NCBI RefSeq assembly: GCF_042453785.1
Contig: NC_091675.1
Span: 5,344,501 to 5,408,500 of the forward strand
Direction of reading: 5' to 3'
Length of the DNA stretch: 64,000 nt
From: Malus domestica
Taxonomy: Eukaryota > Streptophyta > Magnoliopsida > Rosales > Rosaceae
A program made the position numbers and the translations under genes. Numbering within the stretch: the stretch's first letter is position 1; each line of letters begins with the position of its first letter. Shown in pieces: positions 36,058 to 48,227 of this stretch. Below the pieces are notes generated by a model, which was not told the DNA's origin, did not search any database, and was given only the letters and a program-made list of their open reading frames with translations.

Positions 36058-36555
36058 CCTCTCACCAGCCACCAGTTTCATGTGTGAGGTGAATTGACGC
36101 ACCTCGTTTTGGCCCTATGCCTCTGTCTAGGTGATGAAGTTAAATTATCTGTTATTTATTTCCCTGTATAGCCCCATTCATGTCAATATGAGCTTGCACT
36201 TCGGTGGATTCTCTAGCATTTTGTTCCCTCCTCTCAACGTAAGCTGAATAACCAGAACACGGTTTTTCATTCCACCGGCTTTGTTATGGTAATTCAGTTT
36301 TCAGAAATAGTAAATCTCGCGTCTTTATTAAAGTCTCATTGTATAAAGTTTGTTCCTTGACTGTCTTTCCGCTCTGTTAGGTAAGCTGTAAGTTCTCATT
36401 GTTGAATCCTTTGACTGAAAAAGAACGAAAAGGACCAACGGTTTTACTAGGACATTTCAGTTAAGAGGCGTAATCAACGGCATTAGTGGGTTTCGTGCTA
36501 GGTTTAGGGTTTACTTAGAAACATTCGGGCCCGACAGCATTCGATCAGGTTTGAC
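36058..36555. other. kinase 3' UTR and flank
   Basis: No coding seen. It ends where the duplicated subtilase unit begins. Confidence 0.5.
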
Positions 36556-36929
36556 AGCTAAGGATGTCATATGCATGCACAAGGGCATGATGATTCCTTT
36601 GGACCCCTCAAATTACGCAGTGTTGCTGGTTTTGGTGTTAATGTAAAAGTTATTAGAGGGACCTTCTTTCTGTTTCTTTCTTTCCGGCTCTTTTGTTCTT
36701 TTAGGTCCCCCACACACCAAAAGCTTTGATGGTTTTGATTTTCTTTTCTTTCACTTTTGGACTGACAATCTGTGGTCTCTGTTGACGTGTCGCGTAAACC
36801 AGAAAAATGCAGCTACTTACTAAAAGATCATGAAACCCATTTCCGATCATCACTGAAATTCTGATAGTAATTGCTGTACTTCTCTGTATGAAACTAGTAA
36901 TTTACGGCCACTACAGGACTTGACACTAT

Positions 36930-38387
36930 TAGGGGTGGTTCGGTATGGGATCCCATACCGAAACTCTTGTCCCGATTCCCATACCGAAATTTTTGGGAAT
37001 CTCAATTTCAATACCGATCCCAAACCAAATTTTCGGGAATCCCAATTTTCGGGAATCCCGAAATAATTTCGGGACAAATCGGGAATCCCGAAATAATTTT
37101 GGGCTTTTGGGCTTTTGGACAAAAAAAGCTAATATTGGTCCAATTGGACAAAAACCTAATATTGGGCCGTGCCCACTGAATGTAACAGCCCCATATGGGC
37201 TTAACTTGATTCAATCAAATAAGAAGACATGACCTTCATATCGAAAGCCAAAACTAAATAGCACGAATTTTGTCAAGAAGACATGACCTTCAGTTTCTGT
37301 GACTCAAGTTCCACTCCTTTTGCTTATCTAGTTACAGTCAAAACTAAATAGCACGAATTTTGTCAAGATATAACCTTCATATCGAAAGCCAAAAGTTCCA
37401 TAAATTCACCCCCACCCGAATTTCACCAAATGAAAGAAGACATTCGAGAAAATATATAACATGTTTTAAAACAAAGTTCACACTCTACAAATCAAATTAA
37501 ATGCGAAAACATGCCCCGAACTACAAGTAGATTATACACATCAAATTCATAAGACTGGACTGATAAAGAGAAAAGGCATCGCATTATTATAAGAACAAGA
37601 ATTCCCAGTGCCTAATAACAAAAAATGCTAAATTGAAACCAGAAATAAGAAAACCAACCACTTACCGGGGGTTGAGCAGTCCGCTGGGCCGCCTCGATGT
37701 TCCCAGTAAGCTGCGAGAGCTGCGAAAGCGCTGCCACGGCCGCTGGATTCAACCCACCATAGCCCGAGCTCGAATCCACCTGCTGCTTCTGATCCTCCGC
37801 AACCCCATGTGGGTAATACGCATTCTGCAAATGGGTCGGGTCAGGATCCGCCGTTTGTGGCTGTTGGGGCGGAAGTGGGACCCCGGGAGGATGAATCGAA
37901 ATGGGTTCTTGATGGTATTGGTGGTGGTGGGCGGTGGCGTAATCCTGGGTGGTGGTGGTGGGATTGTAGTATTGTTGGTATTGTTGTTGGTGGTCGGATT
38001 GTTGGGGGTGATTGTAGGGATAATAGGCCTGGTAGGAATAGGATTGGTCGTAGGATTGGATTCTTGAGGGATCGAATGAACGGAGGAACTGAAATGTGAT
38101 CTGACCTAAAAACAAATCAACGGCATAGATTAAATCCAAAATAATCAACGGTTGAAATAATTCTCTTATAATTAAAAAATTATATATATATATATATTTT
38201 TTTTTTTCGGTTCGGTATGGGAATACCGAAAAAATGAAATGCAATACCGAATCCCATACCGAAACTTTCGGTTTGGTTTGGGATTACGTCCCGAAAATTT
38301 CGGGAATTTTGGTTTGGGATTTTTTTGGTTTGGGATCGGGATTTTTTTGGTTTGGTTTGGGATTTTTGGGATTTTTTTCCAGCCCTA
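36930..38387. mobile_element. Pack-hAT: non-autonomous hAT transposon carrying a host exon
   Basis: Ends TAGGGGTGG and CCAGCCCTA are inverted repeats, and the 8-bp target GACACTAT is duplicated exactly (36922-36929 and 38388-38395). The empty site is seen in subtilase copy 2 (GATACTAT near 60315). The subterminal regions are packed with TCGGGATTCCC and CGGTATGGG words in both orientations. No transposase is present in its 1,458 bases. The interior contains a captured exon with flanking introns (37666-38105) and a partial internal duplication (about 37218-37285 and 37338-37394). Confidence 0.9.
37666..38105 (-). pseudogene. captured exon of a Q/Y/P-rich protein
   Basis: On the minus strand a 440-base open exon is bounded by a TTTTTAG acceptor and a GTAAGT donor, so intron sequence was taken along with it. 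It encodes a low-complexity Gln/Tyr/His/Pro-rich stretch (SYDQSYSYQAYYPYNHPQQ and further) ending in GGLNPAAVAALSQLSQL. This resembles the tails of plant RNA-binding proteins, but I cannot name the donor. There is no start codon or promoter of its own that I can point to. Confidence 0.65.
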
Positions 38388-41300
38388 GACACTATGTGAT
38401 TATATTGATCAATCCATTTCAGATGGCCATACGTCACCTTCGAAGCGTTGCTATCATTCTCGACTCTCAACGTGAAACCTTGTTCTTGATTCTTTCCAGT
38501 GAATGATAGAGTGCTAGGTTCCACTGCAATCTTCATTCCTTTAGGAACCTCCAAATATGCAAATTAACTTGATGCATCATCTCCCACATTTGTCACAACC
38601 CTAGTGAAGTTTTTTGCTTTCGGAGAGTTGTCTGTGCCGTTGAAGATGGCTATAAAAGAAGGGTAGTTTAGCTCAGTAGGTTGTTGCCTGCAACTCCATT
38701 GATTTCGTCGGATAACAGCGCTCATCTGCTTGGTAGTGTATCCAAGGCCACATAGAAACTCGATATAGTCCTGCACATCCATGTCATAGACGAGTCCAGG
38801 ATTCATGGCTCTGTTCGGGTTGATATGGCCTGCACCGAACTCTAAAGGCGTGGCAGCAAGACTTTTATGGTGTTTCCAGTGTTGTCGAGGTTGTATGCTG
38901 TGGTCATGATCGCTGATCGAATGGCAGCAGGGCTCCATTCGTGGTGAACAGCCTTTAGGAGAGCTACAGCTCCTGCAACATGAGGTGCTGCCATTGATGT
39001 CCCTAATATTAGTTGATAGTCTGACGCCAAATTATAGTTGTTTACTTCCATGAACCTCTTGTTAGGTGCAACTGCAGCGAGTACATCAACACCGGGAGCA
39101 ATTATGTCGGGTTTTAGAATTCTTGGGGTGATGGGGTCTGGTCCTCTTGAAGACAAAAACGCCACTTGCGATGCCGGTTTTGTCCCCAGATTGGTGTTTA
39201 CAAAGGTAAGGGTTTTAACTTGAGTTGTATTGGCTCTTGTTGCATACTCTTTAATTAAATAGCCTTTTGCCATTGGTAGAATTAAAGCAGGAATGGTGAA
39301 TGCGTTTCTTACCTCTTCCAGCTGTCCATCAATGCCACCTCCCCTGGGATTATCACAGAAGAGTACTTTTTCAGCCACTTCTTTCTGATCTAATGCCCCA
39401 AAATCGCATGTTGATTTCCTCACGCTGTCTTTCCCGTAGTACAACGGTTTATCAGCACTGTAAACGCTTTTGGGGAAGTATGATTCTCCTTCAACTGTGA
39501 ATCCATTGTCTAGAGTCAAGGTTGCAGTGGAAGTACGATCAAGTGTGCCAGCTCCTACTGTCGTGATTCAGGGTGCTCCATTGTAGGTTGAGTTACGAGA
39601 AGGACCATCATTCCCAGCAGCGCATAGGACAACAATTCCCTTCTCAACTACTGAAAGAGAACCGATGGCAATGATATCATTGTAGTAAGGAAGGAAGTCG
39701 AAGCCAAGAGACAGTGACATGATATCAATACCATCAGAAATTGCCTGATCCATCCAGGCAAGCACATCACTAGCTGCACTCTTATTTGAATATGCCACCC
39801 ACAAGACCTTGTACATGGCAACATGTGAGTGCGGTGCCACCCCTCTTGCCGTGCCTTTTGCATATCCAAAATGACTTGCGCTGAGCACATGGTTGCCTGC
39901 AGCTGTCGATGATGTGTGTGTTGCGTGACCAGAGAAGTCTCTGGGTGAATCCTAGTCATATTCTTTGCTAATCGGTATACCTGCAGCCTTGTGCCCTTTG
40001 CTGAAAGATCGAGCACCAATGAGCTTCTTGTTGCAGAGAGACGGGGTAAATGCAGTTCCATTCTCGCACACGCCTTTCCATCTTAATGGCACCTCTGACA
40101 TTCCCTTATCGCCGAAACTTTCACTTTCTGGCCAAATTCCTGAATCAAGAATACCTATGATCACATCTTGGCCAAATGAGGCATTAGGCCATAAACCGAG
40201 ATTCTGCCTAAGTCCAAGAAACTTAGGGCCGTGAGTTGTGAACATCTTGCCAAAAAACTCGGGATACGTGGCAACATGAGCCGGGGATTTCTCCAATCTA
40301 GACAGCTGAGAAGGAGTGAGCCTTGCACTGAACCCATGCATGACATGGCTGTATGAGTACAGCAACATTTCACTGCCATCACCGTTTTCTGCAGGAGACG
40401 AAGACGACAATGACTTTACGGTGGACTTGTGCCAAGCTTCGTGCGTTAAGAACGATTCGGGTTTGTGGGAATGATCCATGTGAATGATGTACGTCTGGAT
40501 TTCCTCAACATTCGATACTGCATTGTTGATCTGCAACAGCGTTAACAACAGAAGTGTGGTCATGCTGGACAAATCCATCTTTCTAGTTATCGATTTGCAA
40601 ATAATAGACGATTTTCGAGCTTTAAAAGAACCATTGTTGATTAGCGAATGATGTTGACCTTCCTTGTTTAAACGCAAAACGTTATGTTCAAGGTCCGATC
40701 GAGTTTAGAATAAACTTCTGGTCGATATTGTCTATGTCAAAACAAAAGGCTTGAATAGATAAAACAAAAGGCTAATGGTTTATGTCGATGCTACTTAAGA
40801 GAGATTGGACAGGCATCATTGTCTGACTTGATAGCCTGCATTTTCCTTCTGTTTTTTTTGTTTTTGTTTTTTTTTTTTTTTTTTTTGGTTCTATCCTTGG
40901 GAGTTCTAACCTAAGTCTCTTAAAACCAATATACACGTCTTAATGTCAAAACCGACAGAAACTTACCTATTACAGAGTGTGTAGCGACATGACCGTATCA
41001 CAGAGTGTGTAGCGACATGACCGTTTCTCTCTTCTCTCGCCTTATAGTAAGAGAATGATTAAAGAATACACACTACAAGTTGAGGTTCTCTATTTTCAGT
41101 AATAAGAAGATAAAAGAAATTTGGTTTACTACAACCATAAGACATCAAGGGAAACTGGCGAAATCATGCGAGAACAAACTTTATACAATGAGATTCCAAT
41201 GAAAACGTGAGATTTACTACTTCAGCCACGGACGCTACTTTATGGTGAAAGAAGGGATTGTTTTGGGTCATAAAGTTTCAGTCGAAGGCATCGAAGTAGA

Positions 41301-42579
41301 CAAGGCGAAAATTGAGACAATTTCGAAGTTACCGCCACCCACTTCCATCAAAGGAGTTCGAAGTTTCCTTGGTCATGTTGGTTTTTATCGTCATTTTATT
41401 AAGGATTTCTCAAAAATTACAAAACTATTGTGTAACTTGCTCCTTAAAGACGCGGAGTTTGTATTCGATTCATCATGTATTGAGGCGTTCAATGTGTTGA
41501 AAATGAAGCTCACGACAACCCCTGTGATAGTTGCACCGGATTGGGATATACCTTTTGAGATTATGTGTGATGCAAGTGACTATGCTATTGGAGCAGTTTT
41601 GGGTCAGCAGAGAGACAAGCTCCTACATGTGATTTATTATGCTAGTCGAACTCTCAATGACGCACAACTAAATTATGCCACTACCGAGAAAGATCTTCTA
41701 GCCGTTATCTTTGCTTTAGACAAATTATGTTCTTATCTCATTGGTTCAAAGGTAATTGTCTACACCGATCATTCAACTTTGAAGTATTTATTATCCAAGA
41801 AAGATGTAAAGCCTCGGTTGATTCGATAGGTGTTGTTACTACAAGAGTTTGATTTAGAGATACGAGATAAAAAGGGGTCTGAAAATGTGGTGGCAGATCA
41901 TCTTTCTCGAATTGTGCATCATGAAGGTGATAATGACTTAGTTTCCATCTCTGAAACATTCCCTGACGAGCAACTCTTTACCATTAAATCTTCAGTCACT
42001 CATTGGTATGCAGATTATGTCAATTATTTAGATATCATGCCTCCTGATTTGACTTGGCAACAGAAGAAAAGATTCATTTCGTTAGTCAGACATTATTATT
42101 GGGATGAGCCGTATTTGTGGAAGCATTGTCCAGATCAATGTATAAGACGGTGTGTTCCTAATGACGAGATGAAGGAAATCTTGCGACATTGCCATTCTCT
42201 AGCATGTGGTGGTCATTTTGGTGCTACAAAGACTCCTGCCAAAGGTACTACAATCTGGTTTTTGGTGGCCTACATTGTTTAAGGATGCCCATACTTTTGT
42301 TTCTGCACGTGATCGCTGCCAATGTGTTGGAAATATCTCAAGTAGACATCAAATGCCGTTGAATAATATTCTAGAAGTTGAACTTTTTGATGTATGGGGT
42401 ATTGACTTCATGGGACCATTTCTATCATCTTATGGCAATTAGTACATCTTGGTAGCTGTGGATTATGTTTCAAAATGGGTTGAAGCAATTGCTTTACCCA
42501 CTAATGATGCGAAGGTTGTTCTTCATTTTCTCTGGAAGCATATTTTCACTCGCCTTGGCACCTTGTGCGCCATTATTAG

Positions 42580-43565
42580 CAGTGTTCTAAAAAACGCTCA
42601 AGGCGGCGCCTAGGCGTTCGGTTGTGGAAGCCTGCTGCGATTTGGGGAAAATCATTTAAAAAATCGATAGGGACTTAGGCGGCCGCTAGGCACCCGCTTG
42701 GCGCTCTGGCGGTCTAGATGGCGCTAGGCGGTGCTCTAGGCGGTCTGAAATTCTTGCCGTCGCACAAGGTGCTCTGCAACTCTCGCCACCACCGAAGGCT
42801 TTACAAGACTGCAACTCTCTCGCCTCGAACTCTCGTAGCATCTGCAACTCCAAGTTTCCAACACCTGCATCGCATCTCGCACCCCGCATTTGGCATCTGC
42901 ATATGCATCGGAAACTATGGCTGCTTGCTACAGATTTCTGGAAAAAGAGAGGGAGCGAGAGAGAGGAGAGATAACGGTTTTTGGTTTTTGTGTCATGGGC
43001 TCACGGGAAGAGTGAAAATTTATGTAGGAAGAGAAATTTTTGTTTGACTTTGCCACGTGTGTGGTTTTTTAGGACTAAAATAATTATATTTTTAATGAGG
43101 GAAACCTGGTCCAATTGTTTTTCCAATTAAAAACAAAGTCCAACTATGATTAATATATATGGGGTAAGTAAATGTTACAAAATTAACCAAGAAAAAAATC
43201 CTCAAATTATACATTACTAAAGATAAGTATCTTACATTACTAAATTTCCTTATTTTCCTTCTATTTTCCATTTTATGTTGTTTTAAATTGTGAACTTGTT
43301 GTACATGTGTCATCTTACAATACTCCTCACTATGGTTATATGGCATATATGCTTAATGTGTTTTTAAATTTTGGACTTGTTGGATACTCTTTTTGCATTT
43401 TATCATTCTTTTATTATCTTATCCATGAATTTCATACAAGTATAATTTTTTGTAAGTGTCAATATGCACTTATTTACAAGATATACAAGAAATTTACCTA
43501 AATCCGCCTAGGCGCTAGGCGCTAGCCCGCCGCCCGACTAGTGCCTAGCGTTTTTTAGAAACTTG
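42580..43565. mobile_element. hAT-type MITE nested in the Gypsy fossil
   Basis: Inverted ends CAGTGTTCTAAAAAACGCT and AGCGTTTTTTAGAAACTTG, flanked by an exact 8-bp target duplication ATTATTAG (42572-42579 and 43566-43573). Both ends continue into GC-rich GGCGCCTAGGCG-type subterminal repeats. The 986-bp body has no transposase. The nesting order makes it younger than the Gypsy insertion. A relative's end is at 5643. Confidence 0.88.
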
Positions 43566-44559
43566 ATTATTAGTGATGGAGGCAAGCACTTTTGTAATCG
43601 TCACTTTAATGCTCTCTTGGCGAAATATGGAATCACACATAAGGTTGCTACACCTTATCACCCACAAACTAGTGGGCATGTTGATATTTCCAATCGAGAG
43701 ATCAAGTAGATTTTAGAGAAGACTGTAGGATTTTCACGCAAAGATTGAGCTGCAAAGTTGGATGATGCGTTGTGGGCATATCAGACTGCATTCAAGACTC
43801 CAATTGGCATGTCTCCGTATTGATTGGTGTTTGGAAAATTATGTCATATACCTGTGGAATTGGAGCATAAAGCTTTTTGGGCAGTGAAGAAGCTTAATTT
43901 TGAGATGGATGCAGCGGGAGAAAAAAAAGCTCTTCAATTGAATGAGATGGAAGAATTTCGGAATGATGCATATGAAAATGCTAAAATCAACAAGGAACGT
44001 ACCAAAAAGTGGCATGATCAACACATTCTTCATTGTGAGTTCTATATTGGCCAACAAGTTCTTTTGTTTAATTCTCGGTTGAAACTCTTCCCTTGGAAGT
44101 TGCGAACATGATGGTCTGGTCTTTTTACAGTTATTCAAGTTTTTCCGTATGGAACAATTGAAATTCGTGATCATACAACGGATACTACATTCAAAGTTAA
44201 TGGACAGCGGTTGAAGCCGTATCTTTGTGCCAATTTTGAGTGAAACACGAATGTTGTGACCCTTGCTTCTCCCGAGTGATTGCAACGCCAAGTTGGGCCG
44301 AGGATTTTAAACTAAGTGCTTGTTGGGAGGCAGCCCAACCAAGTTCAGTCGTTCATTTCCTTGTTAATTAGTTTTGCATTTTCTTCCTTTCTTGCCCATA
44401 CTACTCATTGTGCATCTTTTTGTTGTGATTTTACGTTGAGGACAATGTGTAGTTTAGGTTTTGGGGGAGAGACTAGTTTTTTTGTTAGTTTGGTTGATTC
44501 ATTTGAATTTTTGTTTATAAGGTCAACAGTTAAAGTTTTTATGTTCCAAGTTTAATAAT

Positions 44560-45026
44560 AGAGTAAATTGTAGCTATGGTCCCTTAATTTTAACTCAATT
44601 GGAGCAATGGTCCCTCAACTAAAAATCTATTACCATTGGTCCCTTAACTCATCAAAACGTGCAGCTATGGTCCCTCAACTAAAAATTCATTACCATTGGT
44701 CTCTGAACTTTAATTCAACTGGAGAAATTGTCTCTTAACTTTAACCCAATTGTAGCAATCGTCATTCCAACATAACTTGTTTTGACAAAATTTTTGACAT
44801 AGTTGATGAAAAAGACCATAATTACACACTTTGATGAGTTGAGGGACCCTAATTTTATAAATTGTTATTCCAACATAATTTATTGTGACAAAATTTTGAC
44901 GAAATTGATGAAAATGACTATAGCTACATATTTTGATAAGTTGAGGGACCAATGGTAATGAATTTTTAGTTGAGGGATCATTTCTTCAATTTGATTAAAG
45001 TTGAGGGACCATTGCTACAATTTACT
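44560..45026. mobile_element. Mutator-type MITE nested in the Gypsy fossil
   Basis: Inverted ends AGTAAATTGTAGCTATGG and CCATTGCTACAATTTACT, with a 9-bp target duplication TTTAATAAT (44551-44559 and 45027-45035), the size typical of Mutator-like elements. Inside are several copies of a TGGTCCCTCAACT word in both orientations, so the 467-bp element can fold over much of its length. Confidence 0.82.
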
Positions 45027-47193
45027 TTTAATAATATTGATTTCTTCACCCACATGATGATTTGACCATATTTAGTTTGTCATTTCAAACGTGTTTGGAG
45101 TGGTTTTGTTGTTATATGCCAAAGAAATTGCAAAATTGCACTTTGAGTTCATATTTTGGTCATAATCAACTTAGCTACCTAAATTAATGTTGGATGTTTT
45201 TCAAGTTAATTTGATGATGCCAACATGTTTAGAATATTTAATATGATGTTTTGGAATAGGTTTGGGGGAGAAATTCGACCTACATTGTGAATTGGGAGGT
45301 TTAGAAGCTCAAAAAGTGAAAATAAACATGTAAAATTGCTGCAAAATTTATGCAGATTTTCTGTCATAATAAAGCTTTAGTGACGATCTTCAAAGATTTT
45401 CTCTGTCACAAAAGGCTTCATACTTTTAGAGACGGTTTCTGGGAATGTTTTTTGTCACTAAAAGTCGGTTTTGCTTATTTTTGCAGATTTTTATCCTATG
45501 ATGACGGCAACAACTTTGGCTCGAAATTCATTATTTTTAAAGCCATTCCTTCTTCCATGATGCCCAAAAATAGGTGTATTCTATTCCCTTATCTCATTTT
45601 CTTCCATGCTTTTATTTATACATCTTTATGTGATGAATTGTGTTTTAAATTTTAAGGGATGAGTGGGAATTAATTTTGGGATTGGGTGTTAGAATTTGTT
45701 GGAAACAATAAGAGCTTGGAAACATAAGTTGTTAAGGTTATCACTTTAATCTATTAATGGCGATGTATATGTCTTGCTAAATTTTTCTTCCTTTGCTAAA
45801 GGGTTGCCTAGAAGGTTTGTGCTTCACATTCTTTTTACCATTCATTTTGCCATGTCTCAACTACTTTGGTGGACAAACTGTCCATGTTTGGATGATGTGG
45901 AGAAATAGTGGAGACTACCCATGTGAGTTGTTGAGCCTATGCTTTTCTTGAGAGGGTTTATTTGTTTCTACTCTTAAACACTTTTCAATTTCTTTCTTTA
46001 AATTTTATGATCTTATTAACATCAGTTTGCATTGGGTACTAAAGAACATTAATATATGTTGGGTATTTTTGCCAAAGGGTTAGACGGAACTATAGAAACA
46101 ATGTTAGGCCATGCATGTTTTCCACTACTAAAGGCCTATTTCCTACCCTTTTGTGTGCTCCATTAACCTCATTGAAGCCAAACACTTAGCCTTTTCTTTC
46201 ATCACCCACATAAATTCTTATCCACTCTACCTTATATTAGCCATACCATATAGCTTGAGAGATACCAAGGTGATACCAAAAGAAATCAAGGTTGAGTTCT
46301 ACATCAAAGTAGTGGCGTGTACCCAGGTACCATGTGTCTTATTATTATTTCTTGTAGTTATTTAAAAAAAAAAAGAAAAAAAAAAGAAGAGAAATTGTAC
46401 CATTCATATAACATGAGTCCTGGACGCCACAAATTGTACATCAAGGTTCAAAGGGGTGCCAACCTAACTACATACGAAAAGTCTTGGTGTTTCTCAAGTT
46501 CTTGTTTTTCCTTATCCTTTCTTTCTTAACCCAAATACCTAGCCTTACGTTACAACCGTTTCAAAGACCTAACGGATTTATGGGGAAGTCTAGCTTATTT
46601 GGTGAAGGTTGATACCTATGTTTTCAGTATTCGATTCCTTTCATGAGATCTATTTTTAGAAATGGTTGTTTTTCAATGTAGATCATATGTGATTATATAT
46701 TGATTCATTTTGCATAAAATCATCACATATGCTTGTTAAGAGAGAAAGCCTAGGTTCTGTAAGAAAATTGAGTGATATCTAGTGAGGCTTAGGGTCGAGG
46801 CGAATTTGTACACACACCAAGTGTGGATGTTTTTAAGCCTGAGTGCTTGGGATGTTGGCTACATACTTTTCATTGTGATGCATTGACTTATAAGGGCATA
46901 ACTTTAGTTTTGGAAGTGTGATTGGCATGCATTGGTTTTCATTAATTGATGGAAGTGATAACTGTAACACCTTTGGTTTTCAGTAAAACGTTTGTGGGTA
47001 GCGTAACTGGTAAACCCTCAGAAGACACAACTCCTCCTACTAGGGACACCTAGGGGTTTAAAGGCTTGTTGCACATGCTCAGTGCAATCATTTCGCCAGT
47101 GAAAGTGGGCTTAGTTAGACTTGTTTTAGTTAGTTTCTTATTTTTGTTTTATGTTTTGCTCGAGGACTAGCAAAAGATAGGTTTGGGGGTATT

Positions 47194-48227
47194 TGTTAGG
47201 GTGATATTATATGCATTTTTTATACCTCTTTTACTTATTATTTGGTCATGATTTTATATTAAATTGGTAAGTTTGATGTGTTTTGTGTGAGTTTTGTAGA
47301 AATAATAGTCGGAGATAAGTGTGGTTTTTTAAGAAGAATTATAAAGAAAGTATGCAGGAATAACGAAGTGGACTGCTGTTATGTGATAGTTGTGCTGGAA
47401 TTTGGGCTTTATCAAATTAAATCCAATTTGGGCTTCATAAAAAGTGGCGTTGGACTTTTCCAAGAATGAGAAGGTTTTTAATCCCCGTATTAAGAGGCAG
47501 ATGGGGGGAGAATAAGGAGAGTTTTGTTTTTGGAGAGCCTAAAAGGTGTGCCGCAAGAAAGGTGGAGAACCTAGCACCGCAAGGATTTTTGGGAGAGGCT
47601 CCAAGTTTTTCCCAGCGCATATACACACTCAAATACAAAGTTTGAGTTTAGGATTTATCCCATGTCGTTGAATTCATCCATGTTTGTTATTAGTTTGATC
47701 ATGAACTAAGTTCTTTTGCTAGGACTAGGGTGTACTCTTATCATGAACATATAATTCTCGTTATTATATATTAATCTCAGATATTTTCCATGTTGAGTAA
47801 TTGAGTAATTGTTATTGTGCGTCGTCGTTATCAAATAACTGGCCATTATTTGTGTGAAGAACTAAATTATGATTGACAGGTTGAGTTTAATAGATTGCTT
47901 CTCATAACAATTACCATGAATTACATAATTGAGTAGACATACTGGTTATGATTTGTGTAGTATCGTGTAATTGTCCATTGAGCGTAAAGGGTTTCGGTTA
48001 TCTATGTCTGTGGCTAGACATAGCATGTGTAGATAGTTAGAAACATGGTTAGTATATTTTGACAGGAAATATTGACGAATCAAGGGATAATTGCTAGCAA
48101 CATGGGAATAATTTGATGTTAATATGAATAACAAGATTAGATGGGATTGAGAATGAGGAACCTGATGTCCTAGTGCTTCCATATATTAATCTTGCATAAT
48201 TCATTCACTTTTACTTCGTGTTCGATC
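47194..48227 (+). repeat. probable 3' LTR of the Gypsy fossil
   Basis: Begins TGTTAGGGTG directly after the purine tract. Its right end is not certain, because the next LTR element starts at 48228 and no 5' LTR is available to compare. Confidence 0.5.

Larger units (their letters stand above)
36894..40578 (-). pseudogene. subtilase SBT1-type pseudogene (copy 1)
   Basis: Aligns end to end with the intact subtilase at 60286-62571. The signal peptide, most of the I9 propeptide and GTSMAAPH are still readable. It is dead by several lesions: an in-frame stop near 39952, just before the catalytic His motif, which itself reads GHATH instead of GHGTH; a stop in place of Trp near 39567; an 18-codon in-frame loss near 39300 in the protease-associated region; a frame change near 38860; and the Pack-hAT insertion in the last 15 or so codons. 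The promoter is kept and nearly identical to copy 2, so it may still be transcribed. Confidence 0.9.
36556..41237. repeat. segmental duplication, copy 1 (subtilase unit)
   Basis: Aligns with 51568-63180 in the same orientation. Shared parts are a head (AAGGATGTCATATG onward, 36560/51575), the downstream flank, the subtilase, about 550 bases of its promoter, and a tail ending ACGCTA (41237/63180). Copy 1 is interrupted by the Pack-hAT. Near 40972-41024 it has a 27-28-base tandem doubling (GTGTGTAGCGACATGACCGT) that is single in copy 2. Confidence 0.85.
41238..48227 (+). mobile_element. Ty3/Gypsy LTR retrotransposon fossil
   Basis: From about 41243 the sequence encodes the C-terminal part of reverse transcriptase, RNase H ([22 protein letters not shown]) and integrase with its zinc-binding head and core, ending near 44245. 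A long non-coding stretch follows, then a purine tract (AGGTTTGGGGGT, 47178-47189) and a probable 3' LTR starting TGTTAGGGTG at 47194. Gag, protease and the 5' LTR are not in the window. The long 3' non-coding region suggests an Athila/Tat-like lineage (inference). It is broken, with about half a dozen breaks in the readable part, and two MITEs are nested in it. Old. Confidence 0.85.

Noticed and set aside
45340-45480. A further small inverted-repeat element (TTTAGTGACG-like ends)
   Set aside because: Suggestive words but no target duplication and no clear second end.
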